Assembly (NCBI GenBank): GCA_010909165.1
Contig: VJWM01000108.1
Span: 806,001 to 870,000 of the forward strand
Reading direction: 5' to 3'
DNA: 64,000 nt
DNA from: Anthoceros angustus
Lineage: Eukaryota > Streptophyta > Anthocerotopsida > Anthocerotales > Anthocerotaceae
Shown here: positions 10,564 through 22,318 of the stretch, one piece after another
How positions within the stretch are numbered: the stretch's first letter is position 1
Layout of the letters: every line of letters begins with the position of its first letter
The notes under the pieces: generated by a model
The model's input: only the letters and a program-made list of their open reading frames with translations
The model's database searches: none
What the model was told of the DNA's origin: nothing
Made by a program: the position numbers and the translations under genes

Positions 10564-13500
10564 ATGGCACAATGGCAACCGGACCCGTTGTGGACCCAAC
10601 AATTGGTGTGTGTACAGGATTCTACGAGCTCCGCTCACCTCACATCTTGGGAGTCACCTGGCAAACAGCAGCCTCAGGTGCAGCAGTGTAAGGAGCCCAG
10701 CACTTCCACTTCCGAGAAAATGTGGGGGGGGCGGTTTCAGCGATGGTCGTCGCCAGGGCAGGAGCAGGAGCAGCAGGAGCACTTGTGGCAACAATTTTTC
10801 TGGACCCTACCATGTGGTGGGACAACAGACGAGATAAGAAGAGCTCCCGTTCGCCTGACTTCCGGCGTAAGGGGTCCGGCGAGGTCCTGTGGTTAAACAA
10901 CATGTTAAGCCAGCTTGGGTTGATGAGCAGCTCGTTTCCTTGGATATGCAGATGGGTCATGGTGCCTCTCCTTCCAAGTCCAGCTCTCCGGATAAGCCTG
11001 AACTGGCAGGCGTGCAGGATCGGAAATGGGCGTCGTAACGGCTGAACCGTGAGCATGTTATGTCAGCAGGGAAGCTTTCTGAGGCCGTTGGAGCCCTGGA
11101 ATCTCTGGCGCAGACAGACTCTGCTATTCTCAGTCTCTGTTTTACACTGTGCTGAAACTGTGTACAGCTAAGAAGGATATGGTTGTGGGGCGACGAGTTC
11201 ATGATCTCACTGTCAAACTTGGGTACGATTCGAATGCATACTTGGGGAACCATATCTTGCGCATGTATGCATGTGGAGGTAGGCTGCAGGAGGCCATGGA
11301 TGTGTTCACCAGGGTGGGCAAACCAGATGCCTTCATGTGGTCTTCCATAATCTCCGCATACGCTAAGCATGGGAAACCTAAGGAGGCCATACAACTGTAC
11401 CATGAGATGCGTAGGTCAGGAGTGAAGGCGGATGCTCACGTCTTTGTAGCTGCCCTTCAAGCTTGTGCATTTGCCCGACTTGGAATCTGGCAGAAAATGC
11501 ACTGTGATGTGTTGCACAGTGGCATTCCTCCACTTGTTTGTTGGCACTGCCTGGTGGACATGTATGCAAAATGTGGCGAAATGGAAGCACGCCAGGTTTT
11601 GACAGCATGGCCACAAAGGATGTGGTGACATGGAATGCCCTGATTGCTGGGTATGCACAGCAGGGCTCCAACAGGCGCTTGTTGTGTATGGACAAATGGA
11701 GCAGGAGGCCTGATTTTGGCTGACCATGTTACAGCTTGCCTTCTGAAGGCCTGTGCAAGCACTGGTGCCTTACAGAAGGGCAGGCAGCTGCACTCACAGA
11801 TTGTCGAGGACTGCTGGATGACAAACTGGTGGGCAGCTGGTGGACATGTATGCAAAATGTGGTGAACTGGAAGATGCACAGGTTTTGACAGCTTGGCCAC
11901 AAAGGATGTGGTGACATGGACGGCCTGATTGCTGGGTATGCACAGCAAGGGCTCGGACAGAGGCACTTGTTGTGTATGGACAAATGGAGCAGGAGGGCCT
12001 CATTTGGCTGACCATGTTACTTTTGCTTGCCTTCTGAAGGCCTGTGCAAGCACTGGTGCCTTACAGAAGGGCAGGCAGCTGCACTCACAGATTGTGGAAG
12101 AGGACTGCTGGATAATGTAGTGTTGGGCACCTGCCTGGTGGACATGTATGCAAAATGTGGTGAACTGGAAGATGCACGCCAGGTTTTGACAGCTTGGCCA
12201 CAAAGGATGTGGTGACATGGAATGCCCTGATTGCTGGGTATGCAGCAAGGACTCGGCCAAGAGGCGCTTGTTGTGTATGGACAAATGGAGGAGGAGGCCT
12301 CATTTTGGCTGACGATGTTACTTTTGCTTGCCTTCTGAAGGCCTGTGGAAGCACTGGTGCCTTACAGAAGGGCAGGCAGCTGCACTCACATTGTGGAAAG
12401 AGGACTGCTGGATAACGTGGTGTTGGGCAACTGCCTGGTGGACATGTATGCAAAATGTGGTGAACTGGAAGATGCACAGGTTTTGACAGCTTGGCCACAA
12501 AGGATGTGGTGACATGGACGCTGATTGCTGGGTATGCAGCAAGGGCTCGGACAAAGAGGCACTTGTTGTGTATGGACAAATGGAGCAGGAGGCCTGATTT
12601 TGGCTGACCATGTTACTTTTGCTTGCCTTCTGAAGGCCTGTGCAAGCACTGGTGCCTTACAGAAGGGCAGGCAGCTGCACTCACAGATTGTGGAAAGAGG
12701 ACTGCTGGATAATGTAGTGTTGGGCACCTGCCTGGTGGACATGTATGCAAAATGTGGTGAACTGGAAGATGCACGCCAGGTTTTGACAGCAGCCACAAAG
12801 GATGTGGTGACATGGACGCTGATTGCTGGGTATGCACAGCAAGGACTCGCCAAGAGGCGCTTGTTGTGTATGGACAAATGGAGCAGGAGGGCCTCATTTT
12901 GGCTGACGATGTTGCCTTCTGAAGGCCTGTGCAAGCACTGGTGCCTTACAGAAGGGCAGGCAGCTGCACTCACATTGTGGAAAGAGGACTGCTGGATAAC
13001 GTGGTGTTGGGCACCTGCCTGGTGGACATGTATGCAAAATGTGGTGAACTGGAAGATGCACGCCAGGTTTTGACAGCATGAACACAAAAATGTGGTGACA
13101 TGGAATGCCCTGATATCTGGGTATGGTACATGATGGTCAGAGCACTAGCTTGTTTTGAGGAGATGTTAGTTGCCGGTATTCAGCCTGATGATGCTACTTA
13201 CTTGCCTTCTAGCAGCATGCAGTCATGAGGACTGGTCCACGAGGGTCGCAAGCACTTTGATTCCATGGCTGAACATGGCATCAAACCTACTATTGAGCAT
13301 TACAATTGCATGATTGATCTTCTTGGGCGTGCAGGCCATTTAGATGAGGCAGAGAAGATGCTTTGTCATGTGAGGCCAAAGTAATGTTGTGGGCTTGACG
13401 TCTTTGTTGAATGCCTGCAAAAGTCACGGGGATATAGAGGGCGATGTGGTGTTTCGAAAGCATTGTTAGGCTGGACCCCCAGGAGGCACCCGCATATGTG

Positions 13501-13983
13501 CTCATGGCCACTGCCTACGCAGATGCAGGTAGGTGGACTGATGTAGACAGGATTGAAAGACAAAGAATGGTAGCAGGAGCTAATAAGAAACCTGCAGTGG
13601 CGACCATTGAGGTGAATACGCAGGTACATAGATTTCTGGTGGGAGAAAGAGAGGATATTGCGGTAAGGTAGAGAGCACAAATGCACGTCTGAAGCAGGAA
13701 GGAGGCCATGTACCTCACACAAAGTTGGTGTTGAAGCCACTGAGTGAGAAGGAAAAGGAAGATGCGCTTTGTGGGCATGCTGAGAAGCTAGCTCTGGCGT
13801 TTGGTCTCTTGAACACTCCGAGTGGGACACCTCTGGTGGTAACGAAGAATCTACGCATGTGCAGTGACTGCCACAGTTCCACGGAGATCATGTCAAGGCT
13901 TGAACAGAGACATTGTTGTGAGGGATGGGTACCGTGTGCATCGATTCGCCAATGGTTGTTGCACCTGTAAGGGTCGACCATGA
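10564..13983 (+). pseudogene. PPR-DYW:KP locus D, with expanded PLS triplets, frameshifted
   Basis: The leader and N-terminal part are well preserved: KSSRSPDFRRKGSGEV near 10840, and the first motifs at 11060-11480 are open for about 110 codons. From about 11500 to 13100 there are five to six tandem copies of one P-L-S triplet of about 303 bases, nearly identical in DNA. E motifs follow at 13140-13560 and the DYW:KP domain at 13570-13983 (KKPAVATIEV, GHAEKLALAFGLL, CSDCH, CCTCKGRP, TGA). The same 2-base loss as in A sits near 13907. Many units have lost 1-6 bases, often where neighbouring units differ (12516 atggacgctg; 11809 gtcgaggac). It is the paralogue of B with more triplets. Confidence 0.85.
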
Positions 13984-14711
13984 GTATAAAAAACAACTCG
14001 CCAGTGCTCAAGTGTGAACGCCAGAGAACATTGCGTTTTTCCTTTGGGGCGAATGTGCTTGCTAAAGTGCACACCGCTGTCCAAACTGAGACATGGATAT
14101 GAATGACCCTTAGCAAATTCCTAAATGAAAATCAATAAAAAGCTGGCTGGGAACCTGCAAACGAGAGAAGGACGCATGGAGGATGACTTCCTTGAAGTGT
14201 CCAAGCAGTCTGATGCTGAAGCCTCTAGCCCTTTTCTTCTAGGTCGTGAGCCCTTGAAGTAGGGCCCGAATAGTGAGGGTCCTGATTAGAATGGAATGCA
14301 GACAATGGCCATAATCCAGCCGCATGTAGGCACTCCCTTGCTCCTCGATGCTGTCCAGGTTGGTAGTTTCGCCCACCGCCTCAGGAATTACTGCCCTCAG
14401 CCTCTGCTGGAGCTGGTGGTTACCCGCACTACTCGGGACCCCACACTCAAGCTTACAGATGTGCTGGATCCTTGGCATCAGCGTCCCAGTCGCATCATGT
14501 GTTGTTTTTCCTAGGTACGTGGTGAAAAATCGTGCATTAGGGTAGTGTGGTCTTACATACGTAGGCATCCGGCCATAGTCTATCACTAGCCTCAACTTCC
14601 GACAGCGCGGTCCTTGAACGCTGGTTGTTAGCCTCAAGTTCGTGTTGTTAGCCTGACCTTCCGACAGCGGTCCTGGAACGCTGGTTGTCAGCCTCAAGTG
14701 CCGACAGCGGT
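13984..14711. repeat. 3' flank of locus D, duplicate of 5121-5820
   Basis: Non-coding sequence nearly identical to the flank of locus B, differing by a handful of single-base and short length changes. It confirms that B and D belong to duplicated blocks. Confidence 0.75.
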
Positions 14712-15828
14712 CCTTGACGATGGTCACAGTATGGCAACCGGACCCGTTCTGGACCCAACAAATCGGTGTAGACCTGAATACACCATTCTTCTAGGATTCT
14801 ACCCTCTAGCCCAAAGTCTCGCTTAAATTTGTTTTTTTTTTTCGTGCAAATGTACTATTTAACCCAGAAATACCAGCCAAGTAACACCCCGTTTTCAAGG
14901 AGGTGGGGCAGTCAAGCAGTTAGTGACAAAAACATCACCAAACACCAGCACTAGGCTCCAAGTAGCCGCCGTCCATCCACGGAAGACTCGCGATCAGCAC
15001 GTTAGACTACGGCTGATTTATTCCAGCAAGAGTCAACAGGAATACATGAGACAAGAGCTCCCAATCTTTGCCTGAGCTAGGAGCTTAGCTCTCTCCCCTC
15101 GATCTCCTCCTCAACAGCTCTCCTCTAGCACGCTCACACTCTAGGCTCCCAAGGCCTCTAGGCACCAAAGTCCTATCCTCACAAGAGTGTAGCTCCCAAG
15201 TGCTAGGATCCTTCTAGACATGCTCACACTCCACGCTCTCAAGGCCTTTAGGCTCCAAAGTCCTATCCTCCAGAGTGTAGCTCCCCATGCTAGGATCACA
15301 AGATGCTCCTCTAAGGCTAGCCTCATCTCCTTTAATAGGGTGGCTTACAACATTTCCAAAGTAACTGGTTAAAACAGACTTTCTTCCTTAAGCCTTAAGC
15401 TAAGTCTTACCACCACTACTTACAACTTACTAACTAGATCCAGGGCTGCATGTTTCTCATGCAAGGCTTCTTACTAGCCCACTAAAATTGAGTGTTTGGA
15501 ACCTTCTTATAATATTTGAAAAATAATGACTGAATCATTTTTCAGGCATATAGTGGTGTTTTGTACCTCCATTAGAATTCATTTAATAGATAATTAAAAA
15601 TGAATATTCTAATTTATATATGTAATACCAAATCTACTTGAATCTCTTCTTCAATCCTTCAATCCAAACAAAACTCAAAGGCTGTTTGTTGATATTCTAA
15701 CCATAGCTTCATTTGTCCACTGTGTTTGCCCATATAGTGCGAGTTTTGGGAAATTGATCGGTATTTGCATTCCGTGTGATTTAGAGGACCCAAGGACCTT
15801 ACATCGGAGATCATATATCAAGCGCCCT
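14712..15828. repeat. repeat element copy 2, first unit of a 1,117-bp tandem pair
   Basis: Same family as 5821-6845 but with the full middle section: 15060-15350, rich in gctctctc and ggctccaaagtcctat and containing an internal approximate repeat. The unit ends in catatatcaagcgcccttgacga and the next unit starts at the same cccttgacga. No coding sequence is seen. The gtaacaccccg at 14881 and AATAAA signals on the minus strand are compatible with a minus-strand LTR; this is inference. Confidence 0.7.
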
Positions 15829-17100
15829 TGACGATGGTCACAGTATGGCAACCGGACCCGTTCTGGACCCAACAAATCGGTGTAGACCTGAATACACCAT
15901 TCTTCTAGGATTCTACCCTCTAGCCCAAAGTCTCGCTTAAATTTGTTTTTTTCGTGCAAATGTACTATTTAACAGCCAAGTAACACCCGTTTTCAAGGAG
16001 GTGGGGCAGTCAAGTTAGTGACAAAACATCACCAAACACCAGCACTAGGCCTCCAAGTAGCCCGCCGTCCATCCACGGGAAGACTCGCAGTCAGCACGTT
16101 AGACTCGCAGACTGCTGTTTATTCCAGCAAGAGTCAACAGGAATACATGAGACAAGAGCTCCCAATCTTTGCCTGAGCTAGGAGCTTAGCTCTCTCCCCT
16201 CGATCTCCTCCTCAACAGCTCTCCTCTAGCACGCTCACACTCTAGGCTCCCAAGGCCTCTAGGCACCAAAGTCCTATCCTCACAAGAGTGTAGCTCCCAA
16301 GTGCTAGGATCCTAGACATGCTCACACTCCACGCTCTCAAGGCCTTTAGGCTCCAAAGTCCTATCCTCCAGAGTGTAGCTCCCCATGCTAGGATCACAAG
16401 ATGCTCCTCTAAGGCTAGCCTCATCTCCTTTAATAGGGTGGCTTACAACATTTCCAAAGTAACTGGTTAAAACAGACTTTCTTCCTTAAGCTAAGTCTTA
16501 CCACTACTTACAACTTACTAACTAGATCCAGGGCTGCATGTTTCTCATGCAAGGCTTCTTACTAGCCCACTAAAATTGAGTGTTTGGAACCTTCTTATAA
16601 TATTTGAAAAATAATGACTGAATCATTTTTCAGGCATATAGTGGTGTTTTGTACCTCCATTAGAATTCATTTAATAGATAATTAAAAATGAATATTCTAA
16701 TTTATATATGTAATACCAAATCTACTTGAATCTCTTCTTCAATCCTTCAATCCAAACAAAACTCAAAGGCTGTTTGTTGATATTCTAACCATAGCTTCAT
16801 TTGTCCCTGGTGTGTTTGCCCATATAGTGCAGAGTTTTGGGAAATTGATCGGGTATTTGCATTCCGTGTGATTTAGAGGACCCCGAAGGACCTTACATCG
16901 GAGATCATATATCAAGCGCCCTTGACGACCTTCAAAACCTTACAATAGCAGCGCTTTTTGAAGGTGAGACAACAAAGATTATATGTTAAGCGGCCTCGAA
17001 GGGCTTCAGGACAGAAGCATGTCACCAAGGGCTTGAGTAATCGGGGGTGGGAGGTACCCCATCCCATTGGTGACCGGGGGCACGGTACCCATGGAACTAA
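15829..17100. repeat. repeat element copy 3, second unit of the tandem pair, with 3' extension
   Basis: Repeats 14712-15828 with small deletions, then runs on through caaaaccttacaatagcagcg to ccatggaactaacgaaga at about 17108, the same end as in copy 1. No gene is seen. Confidence 0.7.
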
Positions 17101-17480
17101 CGAAGACATGTATGGAGCAGCACCTGTTGGATCCCACGGTCCATGGATTTGATTATGGGAAAGCTTCATATAGAAAAAATGATTAATAGTAATTAAATGG
17201 ATCAGCTTTGAGCCAAATCTTATAGTTTTTAGGCTTTAGAATTTGCCTAGATTTTCACAAAAAATAGGTTTTTTGAAGGAAAAAAAATTGAATGAAAACC
17301 AATTAAAACTTACCAACCTATCCACATAGGCTTTCATCACAATTCCGTCCATTTTCAAATTCCAATCAGATTTCAAGGTGTCAAAGCTGGTTCAAAAAAT
17401 ATTCCAATCAGATTTCACGGTGTCAAAGCTAGTTCGAAAAGTGTTCCAATCGGGTTTCAAGGTGTGAAAACTAGTTCCAA
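17101..17480. repeat. AT-rich spacer with three ~50-bp imperfect direct repeats
   Basis: From 17350 to 17480 the phrase ttccaatcagatttcaaggt-gtcaaagctagttc recurs three times with changes (17360, 17401, 17445). The rest is AT-rich with no gene. Confidence 0.5.
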
Positions 17481-18050
17481 AGCAGTCCAAAGCTCAGTCC
17501 GTGTGGGTCTACTGTCGACTCGCAAACAACTTGCATTCGCTTGCTGTTTCGGCCACCGTTTTGGATGCGTTGGAATCGCATAGAATATATAATGACAACC
17601 ATCGGACCAAAGGGAAGTCGGAAACGCCATACCGGCACACACCTTTTAAAGGCAAGCAAAAGCAACAAGGTCAGCCAAAATGAGGCCTCCTGCTCCATCC
17701 GTCCAGACACGACACGGGCGTCATACCCAGCCACCAGGGCATTCCATGTCACCACATTTTTCGTGTTCACACAGTAAAAATCTGGCCTGGCGTACATCTT
17801 CCACTTCCACCACATTTACATACCCAGATATCAGGGCATTCCACATCACCACATCCTTCGTGGCCATGCTGTCGAAGACCTGGAGCGCATCTCTCAGCAG
17901 TTTGCCACATTTTGCATTCATGTCCACCAGGCAGTCGCCAACAAACAAGTCAGGAGGAATGCAGTGCACTTTTCTGCCAGATTCCAAGTCGGCGGCAAAG
18001 GATCAGTGTTTTGCCATCCATATCCATGTCTCTGTTTGGCAGGGGTGGAG
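17481..18050 (-). pseudogene. decayed PPR fragment, minus strand
   Basis: Reading the minus strand, 17987 to 17721 encodes S and P motifs (ESGRKVHCIPPDLFVGDC; VFDSMATKDVVMWNALISGY), and 17815-17690 adds a further broken unit (NTKNVVTWNALVAGY). There is no deaminase domain and there are several frame breaks. It lies downstream of locus E on the same strand and is probably a detached piece of another copy. Confidence 0.7.
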
Positions 18051-18124
18051 TTAAGCCAGCACATTCACCCGAAAGCAATATTCTCTGGCTCACACACATG
18101 AGCACTGGCTACTGCTTCATTATT

Positions 18125-19846
18125 TCACGGTCGACCCCTACAACTGCAACAACCATTTGCGAATCGATGCACACGGTACCCATCCCTCACAACAATGTCT
18201 CTCTGTTCAAGCCTTGACATGATCTCCGTGGAACTGTGGCAGTCACTGCACATGTGTAGATTCTTTGTCATGTCACAGAGGAGTCCCACTGGGAGTGTTC
18301 AAGAGATCAAACGCCAGAGCTAACTTCTCAGCATGCCCACATAGCGCATCTTCCTTTTCCGTCTCACACAGTGGCTTCAACACCAAATTTGTGTGAGGTA
18401 CGCGGCCTACTTCCTGCTTCAGACGTGCATTCGTGCTCTCTAACCTTCAGCGAAATATGCTCTCTGTTTTCACCCACCGGAAATGTATGCACCTTCCTGC
18501 TCACCTCAATCGTTGCCGCTGCAAGTTTCTTGTTAGCTCCTGCTATCCTTCTGCGTGTTTCAATCCTGTCTACATCGGTCCACCTACATCTCCAAAGGCA
18601 TTGGCCATGAGCACATATGCGGGCACATCTTGGGGATCCAGCGTAACAATGCTTTCATAACACCACATTGCCCTTTCTACATTCCCGTGACTTTTGCAGG
18701 CATTCAGCAAAGACCTCAAGCCCACAACGTTACTTTGGCCCTCACATGATAATAGCATCCTCTCTGCCTCGTCCAAGTGGCCTGCACGCCAAAAAAGATC
18801 AATGATGCAAATGTAATGCTCAACTAAAGGGTCAAAGCCATCCTGTTCAGCCATGGAATCAAAGTGCTTGCGACCCTCGTCCACCAGTCCCTCATGAGTG
18901 CACGCTACTAAAAGGCAAGTAATAGTAGCATCATTAGGATGAATACCGGCGACTAACATCTTGTGCCTTCCGACCTTCAACGCAAGCACCATACCCAGAT
19001 ATCAGGGTCGTCCATGTCACCACATCCTTTTTGGCCAAGCTTTCAAAAACCTGGCGTGCATCTTCCAGTTGGCCACATTTTGCATACATGTCCACCAGGC
19101 CGGTGCCATCAAACAAGTCAGGAGGAATGCCACTGTGCAATACATCACAGTGCACTTTCCTGCCAGATTCCAAGTCCACGGCAAATGCACAAGCTTGAAG
19201 GGCAGCGACATAGACGTGACCATTCGCCTTCACTCCTGACCTACGCATCTCATGGTACAGTTGGATGGCCTCATTAGGTTTCCCGTCCTTGGCATGTGCA
19301 GAGATTAGGGTAAACCACATGAAGCCATCTGGTGTGCCCACCCTGGTGAACACATCCACGGCCTCCTGCAGACTACCTCCACATGCGCAAAATATGGTTC
19401 CCCGAGTACGCATCCGACTCGTACCCAAGTTTGACAGTCAGGTCATGAATTCGTCGCCTCAAAACCAGATCCTTCTCATCGCCACACAGTTTTAGTACAG
19501 CGTAGAACAGAGACTGAGAAATAGCACAGTGTGTCTCCGCCAGAGATTCCAGGGCTCCAACGGCCTCAGAAAGCTTCCCCTGTTGACATACGGTGCGCAC
19601 GGTTGAAGCCGTTCCAACGTCCATTTCCGATCCTGCAGGCCTGCCAGATTCAGGCTTATCCGGAGAGCCAGCTAGACTTTGGAAGAAGAAGCACCAAGAG
19701 CCAGCTGCATATCCAAGGAAACGAGCAGCTACGGGAGCTCTCCTGTATCTTGTCTGTTGTCCCACCACATGGTAGGGTCCAAAAACCCTAAACCCTCCTG
19801 CTCCTGGCAATGTGCATCGCTGGAAACCCCGTCCCCACGCGCACAT
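18125..19846 (-). pseudogene. PPR-DYW:KP locus E, minus strand, short form, frameshifted
   Basis: From 19846 down: N-terminal region with GKLSEAVGALESLAE and RRRIHDLTVKLGYES (19620-19400), one S-P unit (19428-18934; CDVLHSGIPPDLFDGTGLVD), last P-L repeats and E motifs (18992-18570), then the DYW:KP domain (18560-18125). The domain includes the CSDCHSST region and ends GCCSCRGRP with TGA at 18125-18127. It has fewer PLS units than the plus-strand loci. Frame breaks occur near 19380, 18940, 18600 and inside the deaminase domain. It is more diverged in base sequence from loci A-D than they are from each other, so it is an older copy. Its 5' end was caught up in the 1.37 kb duplication with the TCP gene. 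Confidence 0.85.
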
Positions 19847-22318
19847 TTCATCACAAAGTGAAAGTGCTGGACCTGGAGGCTCGGTCGTTAGCCAGGGGTC
19901 GAGTCCCTGTCAATTGAGCGAGAGCTCCTGGTGGAACCCCTGTACACGTACCAATTTGTTGAGAGGACTCCAGCACGGATGGGGATGCCATACTGCGGTC
20001 ATCGTTCAGGGGAGGAAAAATGTATTGGACAAACAGGTATGATTCAGTAGGGTCCATGGATTGTGGAGTCCTCGGAGGGCAGACAGAAAGCGGCAGTTGA
20101 GTGTGCACCGATCGATCGTCTTGCATAGCCGACATATGTATGTTGACGGTTTCAAGAGTCCAGCATGCATACATAAATTTGTTGTCGCCATGCTGAGGCT
20201 GAGGCTGAGGCTGAGGCGGTGACAGGTAGCAGCCGGTGACCGTAAACCCTGAGATGATGTGTACCAGCCGGTAGACAGTAAACCCTGATGACGTGACCCA
20301 GCAAGCATCCTGCGCTCGCACGCCATATATATCAGGCCATCAGGAAAAAATAGCCCGGTCTACCAGGGCAGCAGATTTCCCGATGCGAACAACCAGCCTG
20401 ATGGCCTGATGGCCTCACGGGCCGATGTCGTCGTGCTCCAGCGTATGTACCTACATAAGTACCTAGTTTGTATTAGGGAAACTTTATTACCTTGCACGGT
20501 GAAAAAAATGGCCTACATAATAGGACTAACATGTACCAAAGTGCGCTAAATAACCGGAATACCTAGGTACCGTCCTCCGGGAGTATCGAGCGCCTGAGAC
20601 ATACATGCACCTGCTATGATCTTCATATTACTCGGCAGCAGATGTCACGCCACACCTGCCCCACCAAGGGAGGGAGGGCAGATCCAGCCTTCACCAAGTA
20701 GCTGAAACGCACGTATCCTATCGCTAAACCATCCAAGCCATACAAGCCACCGATGGTTATGCACAAATTACTCAAATCACCCACTGTAATTATTGCGAGC
20801 TCGTGTTATCATCGCCGCTATCCCCTGCTGATGCGCAGAGCTCATATGTTGTTGGTGGTCAGGGTTGAGGTTTCGGGTGTAGGCATTCAACGCAGCCAGC
20901 ATTCCGAGATGACCCTCACCTGCCAGTCCCAACCCAGCCCCAGAAAGCTTCCCTGTTGACATACGGTGCGCACGGTTGAAGCCGTTCCAACGTCCATTTC
21001 CGATCCTGCAGGCCTGCCAGATTCAGGCTTATCCGGAGAGCCAGCTAGACTTTGGAAGAAGAAGCACCAAGAGCCAGCTGCATATCCAAGGAAACGAGCA
21101 GCTACGGGAGCTCTCCTGTATCTTGTCTGTTGTCCCACCACATGGTAGGGTCCAAAACCCTAAACCCTCCTGCTCCTGGCAATGTGCATCGCTGGAAACC
21201 CCGTCCCCACGCGCACATTTCATCACAAAGTGAAAGTGCTGGACCTGGAGGCTCGGTCGTTAGCCAGGGTCGAGTCCCTGTCAATTGAGCGAGAGCTCCT
21301 GGTGGAACCCCTGTACACGTACCAATTTGTTGAGAGGACTCCAGCACGGATGGGGATGCCATACTGCGGTCATCGTTCAGGGAGGAAAATGTATTGGACA
21401 AACAGGTATGATTCAGTAGGGTCCATGGATTGTGGAGTCCTCGGAGGGCAGACAGAAAGCGGCAGTTGAGTGTGCACCGATCGATCGTCTTGCATAGCCG
21501 ACATATGTATGTTGACGGTTTCAAGAGTCCAGCATGCATACATAAATTTGTTGTCGCCATGCTGAGGCTGAGGCTGAGGCTGAGGCGGTGACAGGTAGCA
21601 GCCGGTGACCGTAAACCCTGAGATGATGTGTACCAGCCGGTAGACAGTAAACCCTGATGACGTGACCCAGCAAGCATCCTGCGCTCGCACGCCATATATA
21701 TCAGGCCATCAGGAAAAAAATAGCCCGGTCTACCAGGGCAGCAGATTTCCCGATGCGAACAACCAGCCTGATGGCCTGATGGCCTCACGGGCCGATGTCG
21801 TCGTGCTCCAGCGTATGTACCTACATAAGTACCTAGTTTGTATTAGGGAAACTTTATTACCTTGCACGGTGAAAAAAATGGCCTACATAATAGGACTAAC
21901 ATGTACCAAAGTGCGCTAAATAACCGGAATACCTAGGTACCGTCCTCCGGGAGTATCGAGCGCCTGAGACATACATGCACCTGCTATGATCTTCATATTA
22001 CTCGGCAGCAGATGTCACGCCACACCTGCCCCACCAAGGGAGGGAGGGCAGATCCAGCCTTCACCAAGTAGCTGAAACGCACGTATCCTATCGCTAAACC
22101 ATCCAAGCCATACAAGCCACCGATGGTTATGCACAAATTACTCAAATCACCCACTGTAATTATTGCGAGCTCGTGTTATCATCGCCGCTATCCCCCTGCT
22201 GATGCGCAGAGCTCATATGTTGTTGGTGGTCGGGGTTGAGGTTTCGGGTGTAGGCATTCAACGCAGCCAGCATTCCGAGATGACCCTCACCTGCCAGTCC
22301 CAACCCAGCCCCGGAAAG
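19574..22318. repeat. 1.37-kb tandem duplication (units ~19574-20946 and ~20947-22318)
   Basis: The two units are nearly identical. Each runs from the 5' coding part of locus E, through its upstream region and the TCP 3' flank, into the last ~150 bases of TCP coding sequence. The internal join at about 20941-20952 reads cagaaagcttccctgttg, where the TCP side has ggaaagct and the PPR side has agaaagcttcc, so about 7 bases are shared at the breakpoint. The unit also contains (ctgagg)4 near 20192 and 21563. Confidence 0.85.
20776..20946 (-). pseudogene. duplicated 3' fragment of the TCP gene
   Basis: A minus-strand copy of the last ~55 codons of the TCP gene at 22160-22318 ([20 protein letters not shown]), with one base lost near 20824. 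It is cut off at the duplication join and lacks the TCP domain, so it cannot make a transcription factor. Confidence 0.85.

Noticed and set aside
14881-15350. Complete LTR retrotransposon
   Set aside because: gtaacacccc and AATAAA hint at a minus-strand LTR, but no TG/CA pair, target duplication, primer-binding site or coding region could be found.
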